From assembly GCF_001202035.1 (NCBI RefSeq), contig NZ_LGHT01000025.1:310001-374000 (forward strand): a DNA stretch of 64,000 bases, written 5' to 3'. The DNA is from Pseudorhodobacter wandonensis. GTDB taxonomy: Bacteria; Pseudomonadota; Alphaproteobacteria; Rhodobacterales; Rhodobacteraceae. The notes below the pieces were generated by a model. It was not told the origin of the DNA. It made no database searches and saw only the letters and a list, made by a program, of their open reading frames with translations. The position numbers and the translations under genes are program-made. This document shows, piece after piece, positions 18,101-27,327 of the stretch. Each line of letters starts with the position of its first letter. Position 1 is the stretch's first letter.

Positions 18101-19756
18101 ATGGCACGTTATATTTTCATCACCGGTGGTGTTGTTTCCTCGCTTGGCAAGGGCCTTGCATCGGCGGCTTTGGGGGCTTTGCTGCAGGCGCGCGGCTATT
18201 CGGTTCGCTTGCGCAAACTTGACCCCTACCTGAACGTCGATCCCGGCACGATGTCGCCTTTCGAACATGGCGAAGTGTTCGTCACCGATGATGGCGCGGA
18301 AACCGATCTCGACCTTGGGCATTACGAACGTTTCACCGGCGTCCCCGCCCGCAACACCGATTCTGTGTCATCCGGCCGCATCTATTCGACCGTTTTGGAA
18401 AAGGAACGTCGCGGCGACTATCTGGGCAAAACCATTCAGGTTGTCCCGCATGTAACGAATGAGATCAAAGACTACCTGCGCATCGGCGAGGATGAGGTTG
18501 ATTTCATGCTCTGCGAAATTGGCGGCACCGTGGGCGATATCGAAGGCCTGCCGTTCTTTGAAGCCATCCGCCAGTTTATCCATGAGCGTCCACGCGGCGA
18601 ATGTATCCTGATGCACCTGACGCTGCTGCCCTATCTGGCCGCCAGCGGCGAGCTGAAAACCAAACCAACCCAGCACTCGGTCAAGGAATTGCAGAGCATC
18701 GGCCTTGCGCCTGACGTGCTGCTGCTGCGCTCGGAACATCCGATCCCGCAGAAAGAGCGCGAGAAAATCGCGCTGTTCTGTAACGTGCGCAAAGAAGCGG
18801 TGATTGCCGCCTATGACCTGAAAACCATCTACGAGGCCCCGCTCGCCTATCACCGCGAAGGGCTTGATCAGGCTGTGCTGGATGCCTTTGGCATCTCGCC
18901 CGCCCCGCGCCCCAACCTTGCGCGCTGGGAAGACGTGATGGACCGCCTGACCCATGCCGAGGGCGAGGTGCGTGTGGCCATCGTCGGCAAATATACCCAG
19001 CTTGAAGATGCCTATAAATCGATCGCCGAGGCACTGACCCATGGCGGCATGGCAAACCGCACCCGCGTCAAGGTTGAATGGGTCGATGCCGAACTGTTTG
19101 AACGCGAAGACCCTGCCCCGCATTTGCAACGTTTCCATGCAATCCTCGTGCCCGGTGGCTTTGGCGAACGCGGCACCGAAGGCAAGATCAAAGCCGTCGA
19201 ATTTGCCCGCACCCGTGGCGTGCCTTACCTTGGCATCTGTCTTGGCATGCAAATGGCAGTCATTGAAACTGCCCGCAATCTGGCCGGCCTGAAAGACGCC
19301 GGCTCAGAGGAATTCGACCACGAGGCCACCAGCAAAGGCGGCGCCAAGCGCTTTACCCCTGTGATCTACCACCTGAAAGAATGGGTCCAAGGCAACCACG
19401 TCGTCGCCCGCAAGGTCAATGATGACAAAGGCGGCTCGATGCGTTTAGGGGCCTATTCCGCCCATTTGACCTCTGGTTCCAAGGTTGCCGAAGTTTACGG
19501 CACCACCGAGATCGAGGAACGCCACCGCCACCGCTATGAGGTAGATATGACCTACCGCGACAAACTTGAAACCTGCGGCCTTATGTTCTCGGGCGTTTCA
19601 CCCGATGGCAAACTGCCGGAAATCGTCGAGGTCAAGGACCATCCGTGGTTTATCGGCGTGCAATTCCACCCCGAGCTAAAGTCCAAACCCTTCGCGCCAC
19701 ACCCGCTGTTCGCCGATTTTATTCGCGCCGCAGTAGAGGCAAGCAGGTTGGTCTAA
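18101..19756 (+). CDS. pyrG: CTP synthase
   Basis: Aminates UTP to CTP using glutamine and ATP. ATG 18101 gives 551 residues and the family start [22 protein letters not shown] with the P-loop. The synthetase domain covers residues 1-270. The C-terminal class I glutaminase has the triad Cys380 (LGICLGMQ), His523 and Glu525 (FHPEL). The earlier TTG at 18074 adds nine residues not seen in the family. A hairpin follows at 19774-19794. Confidence 0.97.
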   Translation: MARYIFITGGVVSSLGKGLASAALGALLQARGYSVRLRKLDPYLNVDPGTMSPFEHGEVFVTDDGAETDLDLGHYERFTGVPARNTDSVSSGRIYSTVLEKERRGDYLGKTIQVVPHVTNEIKDYLRIGEDEVDFMLCEIGGTVGDIEGLPFFEAIRQFIHERPRGECILMHLTLLPYLAASGELKTKPTQHSVKELQSIGLAPDVLLLRSEHPIPQKEREKIALFCNVRKEAVIAAYDLKTIYEAPLAYHREGLDQAVLDAFGISPAPRPNLARWEDVMDRLTHAEGEVRVAIVGKYTQLEDAYKSIAEALTHGGMANRTRVKVEWVDAELFEREDPAPHLQRFHAILVPGGFGERGTEGKIKAVEFARTRGVPYLGICLGMQMAVIETARNLAGLKDAGSEEFDHEATSKGGAKRFTPVIYHLKEWVQGNHVVARKVNDDKGGSMRLGAYSAHLTSGSKVAEVYGTTEIEERHRHRYEVDMTYRDKLETCGLMFSGVSPDGKLPEIVEVKDHPWFIGVQFHPELKSKPFAPHPLFADFIRAAVEASRLV

Positions 19757-19773
19757 GCACCGCCAAACCCAAG

Positions 19774-19794
19774 GCCGGGGTAAATCACCCCGGC
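19774..19794. terminator. Hairpin after pyrG
   Basis: GCCGGGGT (19774-19781) and ACCCCGGC (19787-19794) form a perfect 8-bp stem with a five-base loop. There is no strong U run. It lies between the convergent pyrG and acyltransferase genes. Confidence 0.55.
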
Positions 19795-19819
19795 GTCCCC
19801 ACACCAAATTCGCCACCCA

Positions 19820-19849
19820 GCGTAGGGTGCGCTTCAGCGCACCGCCCCC
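19820..19849. repeat. REP-like palindromic intergenic repeat, copy 1
   Basis: GGTGCGC-TTCA-GCGCACC (19826-19843) is a perfect 7-bp palindrome within the longer string GCGTAGGGTGCGCTTCAGCG. A second copy with the same flanks is at 53998-54026. Both begin one to three bases after the stop codon of a minus-strand gene. The form resembles short palindromic repeats widespread in proteobacterial intergenic DNA. Confidence 0.7.
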
Positions 19850-19851
19850 CC

Positions 19852-20904
19852 TCACCGCGCCCAAACCCTACGCCAGCGCATCACCGGCCGTTCCACCAGC
19901 CACGCCACCAGCGCGGCATAGCCCAGCGAAACCGCACCCGCCAACGCAACCATTTGCAATGACCCAAGCGCCAGACCATGTGCATTGAACGCTTGGATAA
20001 TCGCGAAGTGGCATAGGTACACGGTAAACGACCACACCCCAATCTGGCGTACCCATGTCCAATTCAGCGGCCTGAAATACCAATCCTGCGCCCGTGTGAC
20101 AGCATAGTAGAACAGCGGCATCAGCGCGGCACCCTGAACCGAATACCGCAGCGTTGACCGAAACACCGGATCACGCAGCACAAAGCTTGCCAGGATCACC
20201 CCCAGCGCCACAAGAATCACGCCATGCCGCGCGGCACCTTGCGGCATCCAGCGTTCGGCAAGCCCCCGCGCCTGCATCAACGCCAAAAGGCAGCCATACA
20301 GCAGCCCGTCCAGCCGCGTATCCGATGATATATATATCAGCAGCTCGTCATGCCCCATTGGCACAAAACGAACCCAACGCCACAGCAGGCTTGCGACCAG
20401 CAACACCAGCACAAACCGCAACCCGATGCGCCCCCGTTGAATGGCCAGAAACAGCGCAGGCCACAGCAGGTAGAAATGCTCTTCAATCGACAAGGACCAC
20501 AGAACTTCGGAACCAAAAATCTCATGCCGTTCGCCAAACTGTACGAAATAGTTGTAATAGAAAAACAGCTGGCTGGCCAATGTCCACGCCTCGACCTCGC
20601 CGCGAAACACCCCCAGCCACACCATGATACACCCCAAGGCCAACGTCACCAGAATCGGCGGGCCAAGCCGCAGCAACCGTCGCATATAGAACGCGCGCAG
20701 ATCGATGCCACCGGTGCGTGACTGTTCGCGCAGCAAAAGCGTGGTGATCAGATAACCCGACAAAAAGAAAAACACCGTGACGCCAAAGCCGCCGGGAATG
20801 GCCGCACTCACACCCGCATGCGAGGCAAACACCACCAAGATCGATACCGCCCGCAAACCATCAAGTGACGGAATCTGCCCGTTTCGGGGGAACGTATCTC
20901 GCAT
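19852..20904 (-). CDS. Acyltransferase 3 family membrane protein, OafA/YrhL type
   Basis: A 350-residue multi-spanning membrane protein of the acyltransferase_3 family that O-acylates surface sugars. The opening IPSLDGLRAVSILVVFASHAG contains the family's catalytic His and LDGLRA motif. FFFLSGYLITTLLL and LWSLSIEEHFYLLWP are the other hallmark segments. About ten membrane helices are visible. No glycan cluster adjoins it, so the acceptor is unknown. It is divergent from rlmJ and convergent with pyrG. Confidence 0.93.
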   Translation of the reverse strand: MRDTFPRNGQIPSLDGLRAVSILVVFASHAGVSAAIPGGFGVTVFFFLSGYLITTLLLREQSRTGGIDLRAFYMRRLLRLGPPILVTLALGCIMVWLGVFRGEVEAWTLASQLFFYYNYFVQFGERHEIFGSEVLWSLSIEEHFYLLWPALFLAIQRGRIGLRFVLVLLVASLLWRWVRFVPMGHDELLIYISSDTRLDGLLYGCLLALMQARGLAERWMPQGAARHGVILVALGVILASFVLRDPVFRSTLRYSVQGAALMPLFYYAVTRAQDWYFRPLNWTWVRQIGVWSFTVYLCHFAIIQAFNAHGLALGSLQMVALAGAVSLGYAALVAWLVERPVMRWRRVWAR

Positions 20905-20910
20905 TGCGCC

Positions 20911-20932
20911 AATTCCCTAAATACTCGGGCCT
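20911..20932 (-). repeat. Degenerate copy of the GAGGTATTT-type motif
   Basis: The minus strand reads GGCCCGAGTATTTAGGGAATT directly before the acyltransferase start. It resembles the elements at 6996-7016 and 27181-27201. It could also act as part of the leader of this gene. Confidence 0.25.
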
Positions 20933-21140
20933 ATCGCACAGCCACAACACAACACCTGTGGCAAATCAAGCCGCACCACGCGCCGCCTACCATCCCTGTT
21001 GCTCTGCCGCATCGGGGCTGCGCCCACCTCGTCGCCTTGCCACGCTACCGACTGCCAGTTTCACAACTCGCCCGTGTGCCGATTGCAGCCTTGCCAAAGC
21101 TTGCGCTTCCCCTCTGCGGCACAGCCTGCTACCAAGCAGC

Positions 21141-21920
21141 ATGCTCAGTTATCAACACCACTACCACGCCGGAAATCCGGCAGATGTCCACAAGCACGCG
21201 CTGCTGGCGTGGATGCTCGATTACCTTGTCCAAAAGGACAAGCCGCTGACCTATATCGAAACCCATTCGGGGCGTGGCCTCTATGATCTGGGGGATGATG
21301 CAGCGCTGAAAACGGGTGAGGCCGCCAAAGGCATTTCCCTTCTTGAACAATCGCTTGCGCCAGATCACCCTTACCGCCAGCGCCTGAATGAGGTGCGGTT
21401 CAAATATGGGCCGATGGCCTATCCCGGCTCGCCCCTGATCGCCGCTATGACGCTGCGCGAGATTGATACGATCCATCTGGCCGAGCTGCACCCCGGTGAA
21501 AACGCCATTCTGGCCGAGCATCTGACCCAATGGGATGCGCATATCTATAAACAAGACGGCTTTAAGATGGCGCAGGCCATATGCCCGCCCACGCCCCGCC
21601 GCGGAATGCTGCTGGTCGACCCCAGCTATGAGGTAAAGGCCGAATATGACAGCATTCCCAAAGACTTCGTCAAAATCGCGCGCAAGTGGAATGTCGGCAT
21701 TCTGGCACTGTGGTATCCGTTGCTGACCTCGGGCAGCCACGGGCCGATGCTGGCCGCATTGACCGCGGCTTTCCCCGATGCGCTGCGCCACGAAGTCCGC
21801 TTTCCTCCGGTGCGCGAAGAGCATCGGATGATCGGATCGGGCATGTTCATCGTGAACCCGCCTTACGGGCTGGCGGACCACGCCGACCAGATCTCAAAGC
21901 TCTTTACACCGAAAGGATAG
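21141..21920 (+). CDS. rlmJ: 23S rRNA (adenine-2030-N6)-methyltransferase RlmJ
   Basis: A 259-residue SAM-dependent methyltransferase modifying A2030 of 23S rRNA. ATG 21141 gives the family start MLSYQHHYHAGNPADVHKHA. YIETHSGRGLYDL is the SAM-binding region, and LLVDPSYEVKAEYDSI holds the catalytic DPPY-like motif, here DPSY. The long upstream frame from 20865 is not family-like. The 236-base upstream gap is divergent with the acyltransferase gene. Three bases separate it from the DUF1330 gene. Confidence 0.92.
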   Translation: MLSYQHHYHAGNPADVHKHALLAWMLDYLVQKDKPLTYIETHSGRGLYDLGDDAALKTGEAAKGISLLEQSLAPDHPYRQRLNEVRFKYGPMAYPGSPLIAAMTLREIDTIHLAELHPGENAILAEHLTQWDAHIYKQDGFKMAQAICPPTPRRGMLLVDPSYEVKAEYDSIPKDFVKIARKWNVGILALWYPLLTSGSHGPMLAALTAAFPDALRHEVRFPPVREEHRMIGSGMFIVNPPYGLADHADQISKLFTPKG

Positions 21921-21923
21921 GTC

Positions 21924-22217
21924 ATGCCCAAAGGTTACTGGATGGTTCAGGTCGAGGTTACAGACCCCAAGGTGTATGATGATTACCGCGCTGTCGTGGC
22001 GGCCCCGCTGGCGCAATATGGCGGGCGCTTTCTGGTGCGGGCTGGTGCGCAAATCGTCAAGGAAGGCGCAGCCAAGTCCCGCCCTGTTCTGGTTGAATTT
22101 CCAAGCTATCAAGCCGCGCAAGATTGCTATGACAGCCCCGAATACCAAGCGGTTCTGACACTTCGCCTGAAATCGGCGCAGGCTGATTTTGTGATAGCCG
22201 AAGGCTGGGACGCCTAG
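21924..22217 (+). CDS. DUF1330 family small protein
   Basis: A 97-residue protein of the DUF1330 family, a ferredoxin-like alpha/beta barrel dimer related to stress-responsive monooxygenase folds. The typical pattern is MPKGYWMVQVEVTDPKVYDDY at the N-terminus and PVLVEFPSYQAAQDCYDSPEYQAV later. AAAGGATAGG precedes the ATG. It follows rlmJ closely, so it is probably co-transcribed. Biochemical role unknown. Its stop overlaps the stop of the opposing MATE gene in the palindrome CTAG. Confidence 0.9.
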   Translation: MPKGYWMVQVEVTDPKVYDDYRAVVAAPLAQYGGRFLVRAGAQIVKEGAAKSRPVLVEFPSYQAAQDCYDSPEYQAVLTLRLKSAQADFVIAEGWDA

Positions 22218-23572
22218 GCCTTTGGTGCGCGGCTCCAGAACCGCCACATCAGCAGCCCGGCGGCAACGCTTAGGCCCACCGTCAGGCCCAGCCACAGCCC
22301 GGCCCCGCCAAACCCCAACGGAAATGCCAGCACATAGCTGGACGGAATGCCCAACCCCCAATAGCTCAGCGTGACAATCCACATTGGTGCCCGCGTGTCT
22401 TGCATTCCGCGCAGAAAACCAAGGGCCATCGCTTGGGTCGCATCAACCATCTGAAACAGCGCCGACAGCGCCAAAAGCACTGTGCCAAAGGCGATAATTG
22501 CCCCTGCCGAAGGGTTTGTGCGGTCCAGAAACAGCGCGACAATCGGGCCGGGCAGCGCCAAAAACAGCACCACCATTGCCACACCAAACCCCAAAGACAG
22601 CACCAGCGCCACTTTGGCCCCATCACGCAGGCTTTGCGCATTGCCTTGCCCCATCGCGCGGCCCACCCGCACAGTCGCCGCGTTCGACAGCCCCAAATGC
22701 ACCATAAACGCCAGCGCCGTTACCTCAAGCGCAATGCCATGCGCCGCCAGTTGAACCGTGCCGATCCACCCCATCATGATAGCCGAGGCCTGGAACAATC
22801 CGCCCTCTGCCAACCCGGTTAACCCGATCGGCCACCCCACACGATAGACCTGATGCATGGCTTGCCAATCAGGCCGCCAAAAGCGCTGAAACAGATTGAA
22901 CCGCCGCAAATCGGGTTGCCAATGCGCATAGAACCCCAGTGCGACAAAGGTCACCACTTGCGTCAGCACAGACGCAATCGCCGCCCCGCGCACGCCCATT
23001 TCCGGCGCGCCCCAATTCCCGAAAATCAGCGCATAGTTGATACCCGCATTCAGCACCACGGCAGTCATCGTAATCCACAGCACCACTTGCGTGCGCTCCA
23101 ATGCCGCCAGATAGCTTTTCAACGCCATCACCAACAGCGCAGGCATCATGCCCAGGCCTGCAATACGCAGATAGTCTTGGGCTAGGGCCGAGACATCCGG
23201 CTGCTGCCCCAGCGCCAGCAAGATCGATTCTGACCTCCAGAAAACCGGATAGCAGGCAGCGCCGAACCCGATCGACAACCACAGACCCATACGCGTATCG
23301 CGCCGCACCTGCACCTCATCGCCGCGCCCCAGCGCTTGCGCCACCATCGGCATCACCGCCTGGCCAAAGCCGGAACCAAGAATAAACACGATGAAAAATG
23401 CAGATGCGCCCAGCACCACAGACGCCAGTTCAACCACGCCGTACCAACCCAGCATGACCGTATCGGTCACATGCAGCGCCATTTGTGCAAGATGGCTGCC
23501 AATCAGCGGCAGCCCCAAAGCCAGCAATGCGCGGGCGTGATCGGTTTTTGAAAGGCGGGAAAATGTGTTCAT
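22214..23572 (-). CDS. MATE family multidrug/metabolite efflux pump
   Basis: A 452-residue inner-membrane protein with twelve hydrophobic helices in two six-helix halves. The start LGLPLIGSHLAQMALHVTDTVMLGWYG and the mirrored second-half segment WPIGLTGLAEGGLFQASAIM are NorM-like MATE hallmarks. It exports cationic compounds in exchange for Na+ or H+. It is the last gene of a minus-strand run after the NicO gene with a 47-base gap. Functional linkage to the metal genes is unproven. Confidence 0.93.
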   Translation of the reverse strand: MNTFSRLSKTDHARALLALGLPLIGSHLAQMALHVTDTVMLGWYGVVELASVVLGASAFFIVFILGSGFGQAVMPMVAQALGRGDEVQVRRDTRMGLWLSIGFGAACYPVFWRSESILLALGQQPDVSALAQDYLRIAGLGMMPALLVMALKSYLAALERTQVVLWITMTAVVLNAGINYALIFGNWGAPEMGVRGAAIASVLTQVVTFVALGFYAHWQPDLRRFNLFQRFWRPDWQAMHQVYRVGWPIGLTGLAEGGLFQASAIMMGWIGTVQLAAHGIALEVTALAFMVHLGLSNAATVRVGRAMGQGNAQSLRDGAKVALVLSLGFGVAMVVLFLALPGPIVALFLDRTNPSAGAIIAFGTVLLALSALFQMVDATQAMALGFLRGMQDTRAPMWIVTLSYWGLGIPSSYVLAFPLGFGGAGLWLGLTVGLSVAAGLLMWRFWSRAPKA

Positions 23573-23619
23573 CCACCAGCCTTACCCTTGGCCAAAGGTT
23601 CCGGCAAGGGCCAGATCTG

Positions 23620-24528
23620 CTAAAGCGTCGCCTGCAGCATCGCCGCAGATAACACCGCCACCGTCAGCCCCGCGCCCAGCTCGATCAACGGGGCCAAACG
23701 TGCCAAGCGCCTGCCCGCCAATGCCGCCAGCGCGCCTTCACGCGCCCAAACCGATGCGAAAGCCACCGCAACCGTAATCGTCGCCGTACCAAGGCCCATT
23801 GCATAAGCCCCCGCAATGCCCGCCGCATCAATCCCCATGCGCCAGCATAAAACCAGCAGGAACAATGCCCCCGTGCAGGGCCGAATGGCGATGCCCGCGA
23901 TCAACATCACCGTATCGCGCCAGCCGGTCAACGCTGCAACTTGCGCCGCATCAGGCCCATGCGCATGGCCACAACCACAATCGCCCGCGTGGTCATGCCC
24001 ATGATAGTCATGCGCCGCGGGCTGCACATGCACAAAGGCCTGCCGCAATTTGGCCCCGCCGCGCCATGCCAACCAGACCCCGATCATGCCAATCGCGCCA
24101 TAGCTGACAGGGGCAAAGAAATCCTCGGCCAAGCCTACCATCGCCTTGCGCGTCAGGCCCAGCACAAAGACACCCGCATAAACCAGCATCACGGCTGTCG
24201 TCGCCTGTGCAAGACTCGACGCCAGCGCAACACCCATCAAGGGCCACAACCGCACCCGCTGCGCCACGCCATAACCACCGATCAGCACTTTGCCATGCCC
24301 CGGCCCCGCCGCATGAAAAAACCCATAAGCGAAACAAACACCCAGCAGGCCCATCAGCGCCCCCGGCGCACCTGCCCGCAATTGCCGCAACGCGCGGGCC
24401 AGCGCGTTTTGCGCATCATGCTGGGCAGCAGCGGCCCAAACGGTAAAAGCATTAAGACCCCCGCTTGCCCAAAAAACGACAAAGGCCAGCCCAAGCAAGG
24501 CCCCCAGTAAAATCAGCGCGCGGGGCAT
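23620..24528 (-). CDS. NicO-family nickel/cobalt transporter
   Basis: A 302-residue membrane protein of the nickel/cobalt (NicO/RcnA-like) family. HAAGPGHGK (72-80) is the family's metal-path motif. About six to eight helices are visible. A His/Asp/Cys-rich cytoplasmic loop occupies residues 173-190 (HDYHGHDHAGDCGCGHAH), a likely metal sensor or chelator. IAIRPCTGALFLLVLCW is the second conserved helix. It overlaps the DUF1007 gene upstream by 16 bases, a pairing common for NicO proteins. Import versus efflux is not decided by sequence. Confidence 0.9.
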   Translation of the reverse strand: MPRALILLGALLGLAFVVFWASGGLNAFTVWAAAAQHDAQNALARALRQLRAGAPGALMGLLGVCFAYGFFHAAGPGHGKVLIGGYGVAQRVRLWPLMGVALASSLAQATTAVMLVYAGVFVLGLTRKAMVGLAEDFFAPVSYGAIGMIGVWLAWRGGAKLRQAFVHVQPAAHDYHGHDHAGDCGCGHAHGPDAAQVAALTGWRDTVMLIAGIAIRPCTGALFLLVLCWRMGIDAAGIAGAYAMGLGTATITVAVAFASVWAREGALAALAGRRLARLAPLIELGAGLTVAVLSAAMLQATL

Positions 24529-25169
24529 GTAATGCGCACCTCGTCGGCGTAATTGGCACCAACAGCCGGAAAATCTGCCTCGACGCTTTGACTGGCTTGA
24601 TACTCTTGCAAAACCGCCTGCAGCTTTTCATCTGCCTCCGACAGATCAGGCGCATAAACTTTGGCCTCACAGCCCGCAGGCGCGTTCGTCAACACAGCGT
24701 CAAACGCGATGGTATAGGCCGTGTAATAGCCGGGATCATAGATCTGAACCGCCAACCCTTCCGGCCCGGGCCGCACAGGCGTTGCCAGTTTTCGCAAATG
24801 GGTCGAGGTGATAATCCCATCCTTATAACGGGCGGTCACGTCCTCGGGACGGCCCATTGCCACCGCTGCGCCTTGGTTTTGCACATGCAAGTCACCATCA
24901 TAATCGGCATCCCAGCCCATATCAAAACCGCTTAGGCTTGCCTGCGCCTCGGACGTCAAACGGCCGTCACCATCCGGGTCCAACCCGCGATCTTCAATCG
25001 CCAGCAATGAATAGAAATCGTCATAGGCCCAGCTGATCCGCAGCGCCGTCACTTGGCCTTGGCCATCAAAAATGACCTCGACACCGCTGTCGATAAAAAT
25101 ATGCGGATGCGCGTTGGCGGCTTGGGCACCCAAGCCCACCGCCAACGCAAATGTCAAACCAAACCTCAT
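24513..25169 (-). CDS. DUF1007 family periplasmic protein, NicO partner
   Basis: A 218-residue secreted protein. Start at 25169 with GAGGGG upstream; a signal peptide (MRFGLTFALAVGLGAQAANA) is cleaved before HPHIFIDS, the DUF1007 hallmark whose His residues could bind metal. An acidic calcium-loop-like segment (DPDGDGRLTSEA) lies at about residues 70-80. Two cysteines lie in the C-terminal half (AGCEAKVY and RITCPAR). The family usually sits beside NicO transporters and probably delivers or senses Ni/Co. It overlaps the NicO start, so the two are coupled. Confidence 0.88.
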   Translation of the reverse strand: MRFGLTFALAVGLGAQAANAHPHIFIDSGVEVIFDGQGQVTALRISWAYDDFYSLLAIEDRGLDPDGDGRLTSEAQASLSGFDMGWDADYDGDLHVQNQGAAVAMGRPEDVTARYKDGIITSTHLRKLATPVRPGPEGLAVQIYDPGYYTAYTIAFDAVLTNAPAGCEAKVYAPDLSEADEKLQAVLQEYQASQSVEADFPAVGANYADEVRITCPAR

Positions 25170-25232
25170 ACACCCCTCGCAAACCCGCATTGCGCGCAAC
25201 TTGCCACAGAGGCATGTGGGATGCCAGAACCC

Positions 25233-26279
25233 CTAGCCTTTTGGTTGCGACAGGGCCCCCAAGGTGGCAGCTTTCGGCTTACGCAGCTCTGGCGGGACCG
25301 CAGCGTCAAGCAACCCTTCGGAAGCATGGATCACTTGTCGTCCCTTACCAATGATCAGCGGATCCGGCACGCCGATCACAGCCGCGTCCTTGCCGGGGTA
25401 ATCGATACTTGCCAGAAAATGCCTCATACAATTCAGCCGCGCGCGTTTCTTGTCGTTCGATTTCACGACTGTCCAAGGCGCATCAGCCGTATCGGTATAG
25501 AAAAACATCGCCTCTTTGGCCTCTGTATAATCGCCCCATTTATCCAGCGAGGCCTTATCAATCGGCGACAACTTCCACCGCTTCAGCGGGTCGGTCTCGC
25601 GGCTTTGAAACCGCGCGCGTTGCTCGTCCTGCGTGACCGAAAACCAATATTTATAAAGCTGAATGCCCGAACGCACTAACATCCGCTCCAGCTCTGGTGC
25701 CTCTCGCATAAATTCCAGATACTCAGTAGGCGAGCAAAACCCCATCACCCTTTCCACGCCCGCGCGATTGTACCACGAACGGTCAAAGAACACGATTTCC
25801 CCGCGGGTTGGCAGATGCTCGACATAGCGCTGGAAAAACCACTGGCCCTGCTCCCGTTCGCCGGGTTTGCTCAGGGCTACCACACGGGCATAACGCGGGT
25901 TAAGATGCTCCATAAAGCGCTTGATCGTACCACCCTTGCCCGCAGCGTCGCGGCCTTCCATCAAGATCACAAACTTCTGCCCGGTCTCTTGCGCCCAAAT
26001 CTGGACCTTCAACAATTCGGCCTGCAACTTGGCCTTTTCAACCTCATAAAGCTTGCGCGCCATTTTGCGGGCATAGGGGTATTTCCCCTGCTCAAACGTC
26101 TCGCGCAGGGTGTTTGGATCAGCAAGTTTTTGGGTAACTTTGCGGCGCACTGGCTTAAGGGCCGCAGCGGCATCAGACTGCCCCAAACCCAACTCCGGGT
26201 TTGCCCCGATACTTGCGCCGGCATCTGCCCCGTCGGCGGAATCCGGTCCAATCTTGGCAGAGTTTGTCGCTTCAGCCAT
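25233..26279 (-). CDS. ppk2: Polyphosphate kinase 2
   Basis: A 348-residue PPK2-family enzyme transferring phosphate between polyphosphate and nucleotides. Start at 26279, with AAGGAG seven bases upstream. Residues 1-40 are low-complexity. The Walker A motif GRDAAGKGG (109-117), the arginine-rich region, and FFDRSWYNRAGVERVMG (Walker B and lid) match single-domain PPK2. The choice between class I (ADP to ATP) and other classes cannot be made confidently. It stands first in a minus-strand series before DUF1007, with a 63-base gap. Confidence 0.92.
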   Translation of the reverse strand: MAEATNSAKIGPDSADGADAGASIGANPELGLGQSDAAAALKPVRRKVTQKLADPNTLRETFEQGKYPYARKMARKLYEVEKAKLQAELLKVQIWAQETGQKFVILMEGRDAAGKGGTIKRFMEHLNPRYARVVALSKPGEREQGQWFFQRYVEHLPTRGEIVFFDRSWYNRAGVERVMGFCSPTEYLEFMREAPELERMLVRSGIQLYKYWFSVTQDEQRARFQSRETDPLKRWKLSPIDKASLDKWGDYTEAKEAMFFYTDTADAPWTVVKSNDKKRARLNCMRHFLASIDYPGKDAAVIGVPDPLIIGKGRQVIHASEGLLDAAVPPELRKPKAATLGALSQPKG

Positions 26280-26486
26280 GTCATCTCCTTTTGCCAAATC
26301 TTGCATCAAAACCCTGCCGTCAGATGACCTGAACCTGTCACCGGAACCTCATGTTCAAGTCTACAACGTCAGCACCTGCGACGCATTGATCCCTGTCAAA
26401 CTGCCCCCTATGGCACAGCCCTTGCGCGGCCTGCAAATATCCGCAACACTCAGCCAAAATCCCGATATTTGAAAAGGTTTTCCCCT

Positions 26487-27146
26487 ATGCTGACGATCTA
26501 CGGTGTCCTGCGCTCGCGCGCCACGCGCCCCCTGTGGCTGCTGGCCGAGGCCGGCAAGGATTTCACCCATGTCCCCGTGATTCAAAGCTACCGCCTTACC
26601 GATCCGCTGGCACAAGATGCCCCCCTGAACACCCTGTCACCCGATTTCCTAAAGATCAGCCCGCAATCAGCTGTTCCGGTGATGCAAGACGGTGATCTGG
26701 TGCTCACGGAATCCCTCGCCATAACGCTCTACCTTGCCCGCGAATACGGTGGCACCCTCGGCCCGCAAACCAAGGCCGAACTGGCGCAGGCCGAACAATG
26801 GGCGCTGTTTGCAGGCATCTCGATTGATCTACCCGGCATTGATATCATTTACACCTATGCCGACGGCCTGTCAGATACACCCGAAGGTGCCGCCAAAATC
26901 GCGGCTGCAGTTGAACGCCTCGCGCGCCCGCTTGCACGGGTCGAGGCCCATCTCGCCCAGCATGACTACCTGATCGGCAACCGCTTTACCGTGGCCGACA
27001 TCATGCTGGCCGAATGCTTGCGCTATTCGCAAGCGCATAAACCTCTGCACCAAACCTATCCCAAAACCTTTGCATGGCTCGCCCGCTGCCAATCGCGCCC
27101 TGCCTTTATCGACATGATGGCCCGCCGTAACGCCGAACCTGCCTAA
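26487..27146 (+). CDS. Glutathione S-transferase family protein
   Basis: A 219-residue GST-fold protein, unlike the GST at 8238. The start ATG 26487 gives MLTIYGVLRSRATRPLWLLAEAG. SPQSAVPVMQDGDLVLTESLAITLYLA provides the cis-Pro and the Glu-Ser pair that binds the glutathione gamma-glutamyl group. The C-terminal helical domain includes the IGNRFTVADIMLAE motif with the conserved N-capping Asp. Substrate unknown. AAGG lies ten bases upstream. It is divergent from ppk2. Confidence 0.88.
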   Translation: MLTIYGVLRSRATRPLWLLAEAGKDFTHVPVIQSYRLTDPLAQDAPLNTLSPDFLKISPQSAVPVMQDGDLVLTESLAITLYLAREYGGTLGPQTKAELAQAEQWALFAGISIDLPGIDIIYTYADGLSDTPEGAAKIAAAVERLARPLARVEAHLAQHDYLIGNRFTVADIMLAECLRYSQAHKPLHQTYPKTFAWLARCQSRPAFIDMMARRNAEPA

Positions 27147-27180
27147 GCACCCAAAGGGCGGGGTTGCCAATCCTGCCCAT

Positions 27181-27201
27181 TTCATCTTGGCCCAAATACC
27201 T
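27181..27201 (-). repeat. Copy of a GAGGTATTT-type intergenic motif
   Basis: The minus strand reads AGGTATTTGGGCCAAGATGAA, lying 35 bases after the GST stop and upstream of parE. It is the best-preserved of three similar strings in the window. I recall it as a recurrent Rhodobacteraceae intergenic sequence. Confidence 0.35.
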
Positions 27202-27327
27202 GAAATCCACCGTTGCCGCACACACTGCGCAACAGGTTACGCACCACTTGCCCCCCTCTCCCTTGCGCCGCGCGCCCCCAAATGGTCTAATCCCGCCTCA
27301 AAGACGTAAACAAGAATCGAGCAGCGC

